Assembly: GCA_051888775.1 (NCBI GenBank) | Contig: JBJFCE010000040.1 | Coordinates: 1 to 54,388 of the forward strand | DNA: 54,388 nt | DNA from: JBJFCE01 sp051888775 | GTDB lineage: Bacteria > Bacillota > Clostridia > Lachnospirales > Lachnospiraceae | Reading direction: 5' to 3' | Shown here: positions 1-8,103 of the stretch, piece after piece | How the letters are laid out: the number at the start of each line of letters is the position of its first letter | How positions within the stretch are numbered: position 1 is the stretch's first letter | Program-made: the position numbers and the translations under genes | The notes under the pieces: model-generated | What the model saw: the letters and a program-made list of their open reading frames with translations, nothing else | Databases searched by the model: none | What the model was told of the DNA's origin: nothing

Positions 1-44
1 GGGGAGATCCGTTCCACCCGGAGGACAGTGTTTCGCAAGCGCCT
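1..44 (-). repeat. End of a long-palindrome element (copy 0, truncated by the window edge)
   Basis: These 44 bases align without gaps to the right end of the palindrome at 43005-43196, matching at 32 of 44 positions by eye. The match ends in the same GCAAGCGCCT, and the GACAGNGTTT block next to it is also shared. The stop codon of the CPBP gene is 5 bases away, so on the minus strand the element follows that gene directly. The other arm and the inner hairpin would lie outside the window, so the palindromic nature of this copy is inferred from the match. Confidence 0.6.
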
Positions 45-49
45 GATTA

Positions 50-985
50 TCATATCGCAAATGCATCCAGTAACATCATTCCGATATACAGGATCAGCAC
101 AATGAAAAACGGGATTCGGAAGATTTTTCCCTTATTTTCCTTCCGCTTACACCAGATATTTTTTAGCTGTTCTTTTCTATTTTCATTTCCGGCAATCCAT
201 GCAAGTACACATCCCGCAAGCGCTGTCGTGACCATCGCGATCACCATGTAAATACTGATTCCCTGCAGCAGGAAATCACGATACTCTATTTGGGTCATGG
301 TCTCTGTCAGCTGGCTTGATGCACTTTCGCCGATCCCTTCCTGTGCATACATCAGAACCACATTATAACCATTGAACACCACATGGAATAATATCGTTGC
401 CCAAAGGCTTCCCGTGGCTTCTTTTAACAGTACCAGAATTACACCCAGCACAATGGCATATGCAGCCTGATTAAAGTTCATATGCGCCAATCCGAAAAGT
501 ACTGCGCTGACAAGCATCGCCTGAAATACATTCAGTCCATTTTTCAACGATTCATAAGTCACGCCTCTGAATATGATTTCCTCACAGACAGGCGCATATA
601 CTGCAATCAGCAAAAAGGCTACCGCAAACGGCATCTGCATAACTATTCCACTGCTTGCCCCCACGGTATTCTCTACAAAAAACATGGAAAAAAGGTTGCA
701 CACACTGGCAATGGGCATACATAGAAAAGCGAACAGTATTGTCATAAATGCTGTCGAAAGTTTAATCTTACGAAAATTCAAAAGCTCCCGAAACCTGCTG
801 CCGCTACATAATACAAACAGTATCACAGGAATCAGGAAAACCAGTTCATTGATCAGATATAACGGATATACCGAAACCGGACCGACATGTGTGACATACC
901 AGGAAAGCCCGTAAGATACTGCAAGGAACGTCACAAACATCACTATATACATCCAATTTACTTTTTTGGAATTCATCCCTTTCAT
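50..985 (-). CDS. CPBP family intramembrane glutamic endopeptidase (CAAX protease-like)
   Basis: A polytopic membrane protein of 311 residues with the three CPBP (Abi/CAAX protease) signatures in order: EEIIFRG, then an HMNFN segment, then FHVVFNG. In this family the paired glutamates and the histidines form the active site inside the membrane. Family roles include prenyl-protein processing and bacteriocin self-immunity; nothing nearby says which applies here. Start: the reading frame opens with a GTG at 1003, but GGAG sits 5 nt before the ATG at 985 (MKGMNSKK), which is preferred. It follows the CvfB-like gene by about 20 nt and is probably in the same transcript. The C-terminal tail is basic and ends in one last hydrophobic segment. 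The exact substrate cannot be read from the sequence. Confidence 0.88.
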   Translation of the reverse strand: MKGMNSKKVNWMYIVMFVTFLAVSYGLSWYVTHVGPVSVYPLYLINELVFLIPVILFVLCSGSRFRELLNFRKIKLSTAFMTILFAFLCMPIASVCNLFSMFFVENTVGASSGIVMQMPFAVAFLLIAVYAPVCEEIIFRGVTYESLKNGLNVFQAMLVSAVLFGLAHMNFNQAAYAIVLGVILVLLKEATGSLWATILFHVVFNGYNVVLMYAQEGIGESASSQLTETMTQIEYRDFLLQGISIYMVIAMVTTALAGCVLAWIAGNENRKEQLKNIWCKRKENKGKIFRIPFFIVLILYIGMMLLDAFAI

Positions 986-1006
986 AAGCTCTCCTATCAC
1001 CACATA

Positions 1007-1840
1007 CTATTTTCTGCGGATTCCGTGTTCCGTAATCTCAATCTTACCTTCTTTTAACAATCTTCCGACCGCCCGCTTAAACTCGTTCTTGCTCATATTC
1101 ATTTCCCGACGGATCACTTCGGGATTTGCTTTATCATGAAACGGAAGCGCTCCGCCAAAGCTGTCGATCGTATCAAGCACGATCTGTGCATCCTTATCCA
1201 TCTGAAGATATGCTTTCTCCCTGACAGACAGATCCAGCTTGCCGTCCTCTTTTACTCCGGTCACTCTGGCTCGAATATGATCACCGACATGAATCGATCC
1301 ATAGCATTCCCTCTTTGGGATCAGCGCACTATACCGATCGTCCACGGCAACAAAGGCTCCAAAGTTGTCACTGATCTGATATACCTCCCCCTCTACCTGA
1401 TCATCCTTATGGTAAGGGCTGTCCTTTTCGAGATATTCATAGATTTTCATCGTTGCACACAGACGTCCGCTTTTATCGGTATACAAAGCAACCAGACACT
1501 CCTCCGACGGATTGACTCTTCTGGTCTGTTCCCGAAACGGCAACAAAAGATCCTTTTCCAATCCCCAGTCCAGAAACGCGCCGATCTTGCCGGTCTGGAC
1601 AACCTTCAGTCTTGCTACCATTCCCTTCATCAGCTTCGGAACCGTTCTGGTAGCGATCATGCGATCCTTGGAATCCCGATACAGAAATACTTCAAGGCTG
1701 TCTCCCACCTTGGTTCCTTCAGGCACCTGTTTTAACGGCAACAGTACTCTGTCCTCCGTATTCTCCATATTTTCTGCCAGATATACACCGAATTCCACTT
1801 TTTTTACAACCGTTAAGGTCTGCATCCTGCCTAATTCCAT
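1007..1840 (-). CDS. cvfB: S1-domain RNA-binding protein, CvfB/YitL family
   Basis: 277 residues, the usual length for CvfB (YitL). It has tandem S1-like OB-fold segments (about 5-70, 72-130 and 145-205) and a C-terminal winged-helix region (about 215-277, with MSKNEFKRAVGRLLKEG). CvfB proteins bind RNA in the cytoplasm and affect virulence-factor or global expression in Staphylococcus; the role in Clostridia is not established. The start is fixed by GGAGG four bases before the ATG. It lies 12 nt after the thioesterase stop and about 20 nt before the CPBP protease, so the three genes probably form an operon. Nothing in it looks broken. Confidence 0.9.
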   Translation of the reverse strand: MELGRMQTLTVVKKVEFGVYLAENMENTEDRVLLPLKQVPEGTKVGDSLEVFLYRDSKDRMIATRTVPKLMKGMVARLKVVQTGKIGAFLDWGLEKDLLLPFREQTRRVNPSEECLVALYTDKSGRLCATMKIYEYLEKDSPYHKDDQVEGEVYQISDNFGAFVAVDDRYSALIPKRECYGSIHVGDHIRARVTGVKEDGKLDLSVREKAYLQMDKDAQIVLDTIDSFGGALPFHDKANPEVIRREMNMSKNEFKRAVGRLLKEGKIEITEHGIRRK

Positions 1841-1852
1841 ATTTCCTCCATT

Positions 1853-2572
1853 CTATGATGATGCACCATAGATCAGTTCCACAACTGCATAAGGCTTGTC
1901 ATCTGCACCGCATAAGGATACTACATAACGGTTTTCTCCGTCCCATGCCGCATAAGGATAAATCACATCACCCAGTACAGCCGATTTTTTATATTCTACA
2001 CGAAGGCGCTCAATGGGACGGTCCTGTATCACCGTATCCTTCGCCATCCGTACATACTGTCCGTTATTGACATGCATATTGGTATCCAGATGATGCTGCC
2101 TGACCTCTATGCCCTCGCACTTTTCCATGTTTTCCGGCAAATCGATCTTACGCGGCGCATACTCCATCAAATACCGCTGTGTCATAGGATATTTGCCTAC
2201 GAGTTCCTCTGCTGCTTTCTTGGGCATTCCCTTTTCCGTATCCAGCAACGTCCATATGGTATTCGCACAAGCCAGTTCTTCTCCATCCTTTGTCTGTAGC
2301 ACAAAATTACGATATCCCAAAAAGCCCCTGATCTCATACGGTATGGTTCCGACGATGATGTTTTCTCCGAGTCCGGGATAACGCTTTACGTCAATCTGCC
2401 AATAGGACAATACCCACGCAATCTTTTGTTCCTTCAGATACTCGATACCGACGCCCAGCTCCTCAGACTGAAATGTTGAACAATCCTGAAAATAATCCAG
2501 AATGCCCTCCAATGACAATCTGCCTCTGTTGTCCGTTTCCGAATACCTGACCCTGCTTTCAAATTGATACAT
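1853..2572 (-). CDS. Acyl-ACP thioesterase (FatA/FatB-like, double hotdog)
   Basis: 239 residues matching the bacterial acyl-ACP thioesterase family. The N-terminal hotdog begins with an RVRYSETDNRGRLSLEG segment and the second hotdog contains TNMHVNNGQYV, equivalent to the NxHVNN block of plant FatA/FatB. The enzyme releases free fatty acids from acyl carrier protein in the cytoplasm, which can serve membrane lipid turnover or fatty-acid excretion. GAGG precedes the ATG by a normal distance. It is the first gene after the tRNA-Gln terminator and probably starts the thioesterase-CvfB-CPBP transcript. Acyl-chain specificity cannot be read from the sequence. Confidence 0.88.
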   Translation of the reverse strand: MYQFESRVRYSETDNRGRLSLEGILDYFQDCSTFQSEELGVGIEYLKEQKIAWVLSYWQIDVKRYPGLGENIIVGTIPYEIRGFLGYRNFVLQTKDGEELACANTIWTLLDTEKGMPKKAAEELVGKYPMTQRYLMEYAPRKIDLPENMEKCEGIEVRQHHLDTNMHVNNGQYVRMAKDTVIQDRPIERLRVEYKKSAVLGDVIYPYAAWDGENRYVVSLCGADDKPYAVVELIYGASS

Positions 2573-2592
2573 AACGTCCCTCTTTTTCTTAA

Positions 2593-2620
2593 GAAAAAAG
2601 CTCCCGACAATGCGAGAGCT
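2593..2620 (-). terminator. Rho-independent terminator after tRNA-Gln
   Basis: An 8-bp stem (2599-2606 with 2613-2620, one G-U pair) closes a six-base loop and is followed on the minus strand by a run of six U. It begins 4 nt past the tRNA 3' end, so it ends the tRNA transcript before the thioesterase gene. Confidence 0.85.
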
Positions 2621-2624
2621 GAAG

Positions 2625-2696
2625 CTGGGCTACAAGGATTCGAACCTTGAAATGACGGAGTCAGAGTCCGTTGCCTTACCATTTGGCGATAGCCCA
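2625..2696 (-). tRNA. tRNA-Gln, anticodon CTG
   Basis: On the minus strand this folds as a 72-nt tRNA. The acceptor stem is TGGGCTA with TAGCCCA and the discriminator is G. The D arm carries AAATGGTAAGGC. The anticodon stem ACGGA/TCCGT encloses CTCTGAC, giving anticodon CTG. The T arm contains GGTTCGAATCC. CCA is not encoded. The CTG anticodon reads CAG codons; a TTG isoacceptor would be elsewhere. It has its own promoter and terminator. Confidence 0.96.
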
Positions 2697-2738
2697 ATAT
2701 ATAAGTGCCATCTGCGTTTTACCGCTTGACACTTGACA

Positions 2739-2767
2739 AGTATACAAGATTCTATTCCGAAATGCAA
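2739..2767 (-). promoter_or_regulatory. Sigma-A promoter of tRNA-Gln
   Basis: On the minus strand, TTGCAT (2762-2767) is separated by exactly 17 bases from TATACT (2739-2744). The predicted start lies about 36 nt upstream of the mature tRNA 5' end. Confidence 0.75.
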
Positions 2768-2838
2768 GCCCTCTTTTTAAAAATTTTTGCACATTTTTCT
2801 ATTTCTCATTCTTATTTTATTGTCATTTTTATACAATT

Positions 2839-3855
2839 CTATTCTTTTGCTTCAAATAAAGCATTATAGAGATAATCAGCAATTCTCCTGTGCCCCAATG
2901 CCGTCGGATGCAGACCATCCACCAGATATCGTCTGTTTCCGACAAAATTCAGTTCCTGTGCATGATACAGATCCATAACCGGAATATCGTAAAACTCCCC
3001 GATATTCATCATGGCATATGCATAATCCTCCAGCGTACATCCCACTGCATTTTTTCTCGTTCCGCGGTTTCTGCGAAGCGGTGTCAGGAAAATAATCTGT
3101 GCATCCGGATATTTCTGCTGTAAGCCGCACATCAAAAGATTCAGACAGCCGTAAAAAGTTCTGCTGTCCGTATCTGTCATTGTTCCGATCGGTGTCGCAA
3201 ATTCATAATCATTGGTTCCGCCCAGCACAAAGATCAGGTCTGCGTCTTCTGATATCAGAACATAGCGGTCGACAAAGCGATCCGGATGTTCTCCTCCCAT
3301 GCAGGAACCGTTCAGACCGTTATTTTCATAAGAGACTGCCTGCATCATTCCGGCAAGAAGCGCGGCATAAGATTGCTCCCTTGATGCCAGTTTATCTCCA
3401 TAAGTAAAACTGTCTCCCAGAAAGCTGACATGATATCCGGCATCTGTTTCCAATACAGGAAGCTGCGTCAGTTCCTCCCCACCGCTGTAAACCTGTAAAT
3501 CCGCAGGTGTCATATAGCCGGTCATACCCATATAAAGGACCTGACACCAACCGTTATCCACAGCTCCGGTAACGATAAAGATCATATGCTCCGGTACCCC
3601 GGCAAGCACTTCTGCATCTTCAAACGGCTCCGCATATACAGCAGCAGACTTTGTCGTCTCTACATACCAGGTCGGCTGTGGAGTGACATGGTATGTATAT
3701 GCCGTTGATTCTGCCTGATAAGCCGGATCGCCATAGGAAGACATTCCCGAACCGGAAGTCGCCTGTACTTCAACCGCAGCAGTTGTAAAAAGAGATAGGG
3801 CAGCCATAAAAGCTGCCCCTATTCTGTTCCTGATTATTTTTTCTTTCCGTTTCAT
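2839..3855 (-). CDS. Secreted SGNH/GDSL hydrolase with N-terminal SH3-like domain
   Basis: 338 residues. A signal peptide covers about residues 1-33 (basic start, hydrophobic core, cleavage near VQATS). A bacterial SH3-like segment follows at about 62-121 (AVYAEPFEDAEVLAGVPE), then an SGNH hydrolase domain from about 140. The hydrolase signatures are present: block I GDSFTYG (catalytic Ser), block III GGTNDYE (Asn), and block V DGLHP (Asp/His). It probably removes acyl or acetyl esters from cell wall or extracellular glycan, with SH3 providing wall binding; the substrate is unknown. It follows the DUF5722 gene by 17 nt, so the two secreted proteins are likely co-expressed. No clear terminator follows; the 2770-2838 stretch is AT-rich. 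Confidence 0.85.
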   Translation of the reverse strand: MKRKEKIIRNRIGAAFMAALSLFTTAAVEVQATSGSGMSSYGDPAYQAESTAYTYHVTPQPTWYVETTKSAAVYAEPFEDAEVLAGVPEHMIFIVTGAVDNGWCQVLYMGMTGYMTPADLQVYSGGEELTQLPVLETDAGYHVSFLGDSFTYGDKLASREQSYAALLAGMMQAVSYENNGLNGSCMGGEHPDRFVDRYVLISEDADLIFVLGGTNDYEFATPIGTMTDTDSRTFYGCLNLLMCGLQQKYPDAQIIFLTPLRRNRGTRKNAVGCTLEDYAYAMMNIGEFYDIPVMDLYHAQELNFVGNRRYLVDGLHPTALGHRRIADYLYNALFEAKE

Positions 3856-3872
3856 GTACTATCCTAACATTC

Positions 3873-5498
3873 CTAGCGCGGTGTCAGTACGCTTCCCCAG
3901 TCTGTGATACCGATGATACCTGCTGCCGCATCATAATAAGGTGCCGCATACGGCGTATCAATGTATTTGAAATAATCATAAACCAGCTTATGGGAGCCGT
4001 CCATATTCTGGATACCGAGCAACAGTCCCTGTGCAATTTCCGCCGGATGATCCAGCTGACTGTTAATAATAAAAGCATCAATATGCTGATTATTTGCAGC
4101 CTGCAGATAGCCATAGGTAAATGCTGCCGCCTGATAGGCCTCTCCCTGCGCCGAGGTATACCCTACTTCATTGATGATGATCGGCCTCACCTGACCGTCC
4201 GGTGCCAGCATGGACGCATCACACATGAAATCCGTCAGCACCTCAATATTCTCCATTGTGACATACGCAGAGTTTCCGTTGTGCTTTACAAGATTTTTGT
4301 AATATTTACCGCCGATCCACCACGGTGCAAAAGTAAGCGGCACCGGATAAGGATGACAGGAAACACCCCAGTTGAAATTCCCCTGTGCACAGATATTGTT
4401 ATTCAACGCTGTCAGGAAATCTTCCGCATCATACCGGAAGGAATAGTTTTTATTGGTATCCCACACCTGATCAACGGATGTGTATACTCTTGCATTTGCA
4501 TTCTCACTCACAATCGCCGTATAGAAAATACGCAGTGCTTTTGCATATTCCTCGGCATATGCTTCTACAGACATACTCTGGATATAATTCCACTGTGTTC
4601 TTGCCGGAACCTCATTTCCGATGATCCAGTTATCCACCTTTCCGTGTCCGCTACCGGAATAACGACTTGCAAGGAAAGAACCGATCGCTGCCAGATACTC
4701 CGTTCCGAGCGGATCTGCTGCATTAAAGGCATAATAGGTAGCCACCGTTCCGTCCAGTGCAAGCGGATGTACCAAAAATGCATAATTCGGATTCCAATTA
4801 TTCAAAAGTACTGCCGTCACACAAATATTCTGGCTCTGCATCTGCTTAAAAATTCCATCATACTCCGCAACTGCCAGCCCGTTAAACTGATAGGTCTTTC
4901 CGTTATATGTATAATTAATCGTCGGATAATTTGCATTTGTTGTCGGTCCTAACAGATTGGAGACCGGAATATTATAGCTGATATGCTGTACTCCCAGATC
5001 TGCCAGTTCTCCGGTATTCAGTCTGCTCGGATCCGGAATCAGTCCTTTTTTGGAAGTTGTAACCACACGCGGTGTCGTATGCTTTGCAAGAATTTCCGGA
5101 TTTGTCAGATAGCAAAAGTTGCTGACCGGAACAAATACACCGTTTTGCAATGTTGCAATAACAAACTTACTGTAAAGTCTGGAAGTCGTCTGCCCCTGCA
5201 ACAGATCCGCCGCAAACGCAACCGTCGTACTCATAGGCTGTGCCGCAATATAATTGGTCGTAATTCCTCCGCTGTACGTCGGTTCCGCAAACAGATACAT
5301 TACGCCGTCATCACTCGGCGGAAGCGCTGTCCCGCTTCCAATAACAGTAACCGTACTCTGATCAGGATTGATCTGGCACGCCACGATCGTCATCTTTGCT
5401 CCTGTTGCCTGAACCTCCGGCATTTCTCCGATTCCGGACATCAGAATCATCACGGTTGCCAATATTCCTGCAATCATTCTGAAAAATTTCTTTTTCAT
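3873..5498 (-). CDS. Secreted DUF5722-type protein, clan-A glycosidase-like TIM barrel
   Basis: 541 residues with a signal peptide (about 1-31, ending VQATG), a beta-sandwich-like region up to about 150, then a large barrel-like domain. Two segments resemble the catalytic pair of clan GH-A glycosidases: NWIIGNEVP (acid/base Asn-Glu) and IIINEVGYTS (nucleophile Glu on a late strand). This fits DUF5722, a family of exported putative glycosidases in Lachnospiraceae and Bacteroidota; the family assignment is from memory of its pattern. It is the first gene of a two-gene operon with the SGNH hydrolase, and the pair may deacylate and cut the same glycan. The ribosome site is AAGGGGGC. No measured activity is known to me. 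Confidence 0.72.
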   Translation of the reverse strand: MKKKFFRMIAGILATVMILMSGIGEMPEVQATGAKMTIVACQINPDQSTVTVIGSGTALPPSDDGVMYLFAEPTYSGGITTNYIAAQPMSTTVAFAADLLQGQTTSRLYSKFVIATLQNGVFVPVSNFCYLTNPEILAKHTTPRVVTTSKKGLIPDPSRLNTGELADLGVQHISYNIPVSNLLGPTTNANYPTINYTYNGKTYQFNGLAVAEYDGIFKQMQSQNICVTAVLLNNWNPNYAFLVHPLALDGTVATYYAFNAADPLGTEYLAAIGSFLASRYSGSGHGKVDNWIIGNEVPARTQWNYIQSMSVEAYAEEYAKALRIFYTAIVSENANARVYTSVDQVWDTNKNYSFRYDAEDFLTALNNNICAQGNFNWGVSCHPYPVPLTFAPWWIGGKYYKNLVKHNGNSAYVTMENIEVLTDFMCDASMLAPDGQVRPIIINEVGYTSAQGEAYQAAAFTYGYLQAANNQHIDAFIINSQLDHPAEIAQGLLLGIQNMDGSHKLVYDYFKYIDTPYAAPYYDAAAGIIGITDWGSVLTPR

Positions 5499-5567
5499 AT
5501 TGTCGCCCCCTTTGTAAATCCCAATATATCGGTTTCAAAACAACTCTCCACCGTTCCATAACACAAA

Positions 5568-5596
5568 ATAAAATACTTCTGATTTTATTTTAGCAA
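5568..5596 (-). promoter_or_regulatory. Promoter of the DUF5722-SGNH operon
   Basis: On the minus strand TTGCTA (5591-5596), a 17-base spacer and TTTTAT (5568-5573) lie about 70 nt before the ATG at 5498. The -10 box is weak, so this is a prediction. Confidence 0.45.
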
Positions 5597-5655
5597 TCGC
5601 ACTTTTTTGTGTCAACTACCAGATATAGCAACCGGGATTACAAACGATACTACTC

Positions 5656-5688
5656 AAAAAAGCGCTTTCTTCGAATTGAAGAAAGCGC
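5656..5688 (-). terminator. Terminator of glnN
   Basis: An 11-bp perfect stem (5662-5672 with 5678-5688) and a five-base loop, followed on the minus strand by six U. It lies about 50 nt beyond the glnN stop codon. Confidence 0.88.
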
Positions 5689-5735
5689 CTCATCATTACA
5701 TAGCATAGACCCGGTGTCAGATAACCGAATACCTT

Positions 5736-7847
5736 TTATACCTCGAACATCAGCTCGCCATATGTCGGGAACGGCCAGATATCCTTATCAACGATCATCT
5801 CCAGCTTGTCGGCCGGCTCACGAAGTTCTTCCATAGCAGCCTTTACCGTATCCTTGTAATAGAATGCCTGTGCCTTGACATCCTCCATAGCGGATGCTGT
5901 CTGCTCTGCCTCCTTTAACTTGGCAAGTGCCGTCTGCATATCGGAAAGCAGCTCGGAGGTCTCTTTCAGAATTGCTGTCTGAACTCCGGCATCGCATCCG
6001 GCTTCCTTTACGGTCACAATAGAATCTGCCAGATTCTTTGCATATTTCATAACGGCAGGAATAATCTGCTTTCCGGCCATATCGATCATGGTTAATGCTT
6101 CGATATTGATCGTCTTTGCATAAGTCTCGTAAATAATTTCCTCACGGGACTCAAGCTCTGTCTTTGTGAAGATACCGAATCTTTCAAACAGCTTCACTGC
6201 CTTATCCGTTGTCAGCGTACTTGCAGCTTCGATCATGGACTTAATGTTCGGAAGTCCTCTCTTCTCAGCCTCTACTACCCATTCATCGGAATAGCCGTTT
6301 CCGTTAAAGATGATTCTCTGATGCTTGGTCATGTACTCTTTGATCAGGTCATGTACCGCGCTCTCAAAGTCGTCAGCTGCTTCCAGTCTGTCAGCAGCTT
6401 CACAAAATGCTTCTGCAACAATCGCATTCAGAGTTGTATTCGGGCTCGCGATGGAATCTGCGGAGCCGACCATACGGAACTCAAATTTATTACCGGTAAA
6501 TGCAAACGGTGATGTTCTGTTACGATCCGTTGCATCTTTATCCAGATCCGGCAGGGTCTTAACACCGGTCAGCAGCTTACCGCCTTCTTTCAGGCTGGTA
6601 GCAGAACCTGTCTCAACCAACTGCTTAACGACATCATCCAGCTGTTCGCCGAGGAACATGGAGATAATGGCAGGCGGTGCCTCATTTGCACCAAGTCTGT
6701 GATCATTTCCGACATCGGATGCACTCTGACGAAGCAGATCTGCGTGAGTATCCACTGCTTTCATAATACATGCCAGTACCAGTAAGAACTGGATGTTCTC
6801 ATTCGGTGTTTCACCCGGATCCAACAGGTTCACTCCGTTATCGGTTGTGATAGACCAGTTGTTGTGTTTACCGGAGCCGTTCACACCGGCATACGGCTTC
6901 TCATGCAACAGACATCTCATGTCATGCTTATATGCAACCCGCTTCATAGCTTCCATAACCAGCTGGTTATGATCGACTGCGATATTTGCCGTTTCATAGA
7001 TCGGTGCCAGTTCGTGCTGTGCGGGAGCCACTTCGTTATGCTGTGTTTTAGCCGTAACACCCAGCTTCCACAGTTCTACGTTCAGGTCCTTCATATAAGC
7101 ACCGACACGTTCCTTAATTACACCAAAGTAATGATCTTCCATTTCCTGACCCTTCGGTGCGGGAGCACCAAAGAGAGTACGTCCTGCAAACATTAAGTCG
7201 GATCGTTTCATATAAAGATCTTTATCTACCAGAAAATATTCCTGCTCAGGTCCGACAGATGCGGTTACCTTCTTTGCCTCGGTATTACCAAACAGACGCA
7301 CGATACGAAGAGCCTGCTCGCTTAATGCCTCCATGGAACGAAGCAACGGTGTCTTCTTATCCAATGCTTCTCCTGTATAGGAGCAGAAAGCTGTCGGAAT
7401 ACAAAGGATCGTGCCACAGCCGGATTCTTTTAAGAATGCCGGAGATGTAATATCCCATGCTGTATATCCTCTTGCTTCAAAGGTGGCACGAAGTCCGCCG
7501 GAAGGGAATGAAGATGCATCCGGCTCACCCTTAATCAACTCTTTTCCCGAAAACTCGGTAATCATTTTACCTGACTCATCTGCATGTGTTACAAACGCAT
7601 CATGTTTTTCTGCAGTGATTCCGGTCAACGGCTGGAACCAGTGTGTATAGTGTGTTGCACCATGCTCTACAGCCCAGTCTTTCATTGCCTTTGCAACAAC
7701 ATTTGCTGCTGCCATGGATAATTCTCCACCTTCATCCATGACTTTCTTGACTTCCTTGTAGACATCTTTCGGCAAACGCTCTTTCATCTTACCAAGTGTG
7801 AAAACATTTGCGCCGAAGATTTCTTCCACATTCATAACTTCGCTCAT
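5736..7847 (-). CDS. glnN: Type III glutamine synthetase
   Basis: 703 residues, the length typical of GSIII (GlnN), much longer than GlnA (about 445). It makes glutamine from glutamate, ammonia and ATP in the cytoplasm. Visible signatures include GPEQEYFLVD (metal and glutamate binding), KTQHNEVAPAQHELAP, GVNGSGKHNNWS, and the late FEFRMVGS segment, all characteristic of GSIII. The frame extends to 7883, but GGGAG is placed 7 nt before the ATG at 7847 (MSEVMNVEEIF), and that start gives the usual N terminus. It is monocistronic: two candidate promoters and a terminator-like leader hairpin lie upstream, and a strong terminator follows. A nitrogen-responsive attenuation control is suggested by the leader but not shown. 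Confidence 0.95.
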   Translation of the reverse strand: MSEVMNVEEIFGANVFTLGKMKERLPKDVYKEVKKVMDEGGELSMAAANVVAKAMKDWAVEHGATHYTHWFQPLTGITAEKHDAFVTHADESGKMITEFSGKELIKGEPDASSFPSGGLRATFEARGYTAWDITSPAFLKESGCGTILCIPTAFCSYTGEALDKKTPLLRSMEALSEQALRIVRLFGNTEAKKVTASVGPEQEYFLVDKDLYMKRSDLMFAGRTLFGAPAPKGQEMEDHYFGVIKERVGAYMKDLNVELWKLGVTAKTQHNEVAPAQHELAPIYETANIAVDHNQLVMEAMKRVAYKHDMRCLLHEKPYAGVNGSGKHNNWSITTDNGVNLLDPGETPNENIQFLLVLACIMKAVDTHADLLRQSASDVGNDHRLGANEAPPAIISMFLGEQLDDVVKQLVETGSATSLKEGGKLLTGVKTLPDLDKDATDRNRTSPFAFTGNKFEFRMVGSADSIASPNTTLNAIVAEAFCEAADRLEAADDFESAVHDLIKEYMTKHQRIIFNGNGYSDEWVVEAEKRGLPNIKSMIEAASTLTTDKAVKLFERFGIFTKTELESREEIIYETYAKTINIEALTMIDMAGKQIIPAVMKYAKNLADSIVTVKEAGCDAGVQTAILKETSELLSDMQTALAKLKEAEQTASAMEDVKAQAFYYKDTVKAAMEELREPADKLEMIVDKDIWPFPTYGELMFEV

Positions 7848-7889
7848 TGTTTTACTCCCTCCATCCCTTGTTTTGCATTCCATAAACGC

Positions 7890-7920
7890 AAAAAATGTCC
7901 CAAAATTACTTTTGGAACAT
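7890..7920 (-). promoter_or_regulatory. Terminator-like hairpin in the glnN leader (candidate attenuator)
   Basis: On the minus strand an 11-bp stem (one U-G pair), a four-base loop and six U form a standard intrinsic terminator. It lies inside the leader, about 40 nt before the glnN start and after both candidate promoters. The U-G pair is valid only in minus-strand RNA (plus-strand RNA would have C-A), which supports function in the glnN message. A 5-bp hairpin with a GAGA tetraloop (7945-7958) sits at the predicted 5' end. Two leader hairpins with the second a terminator is the layout used by ANTAR-type antitermination of nitrogen genes, but the first loop is a tetraloop, not the usual hexaloop. 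Confidence 0.65.
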
Positions 7921-7966
7921 CATTGTTCAGGTTGCTCTATATTTCGAAGTCTCCTTCGTTTTCTAT

Positions 7967-7995
7967 AAGATAACCCAATTTTTTTCAAAATGCAA
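7967..7995 (-). promoter_or_regulatory. glnN promoter P1
   Basis: On the minus strand TTGCAT (7990-7995), a 17-base spacer and TATCTT (7967-7972). The predicted start near 7960 gives a leader of about 113 nt that contains the attenuator-like hairpin. Confidence 0.6.
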
Positions 7996-8039
7996 GCCCT
8001 AATTTAAAAAATTTCTGCATTTCCCGTTCCATGCCCCTC

Positions 8040-8069
8040 ATTGTACTATGAGCAGGCGCCTACGGTCAA
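8040..8069 (-). promoter_or_regulatory. Possible second glnN promoter P2
   Basis: On the minus strand TTGACC (8064-8069), an 18-base spacer and TACAAT (8040-8045), about 70 bases upstream of P1. Both hexamers are good, but there is no independent support. Confidence 0.5.
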
Positions 8070-8103
8070 CTGATTTTTCACAGGGCTGCTTTGACCTCAG
8101 TCA

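Noticed and set aside
3990..4952. Long plus-strand open frame (320 codons) opposite the DUF5722 gene
   Set aside because: It lies wholly antisense to a well-supported secreted protein; the translation is rich in Cys, Ile, His and Arg, has no family resemblance and no ribosome site.
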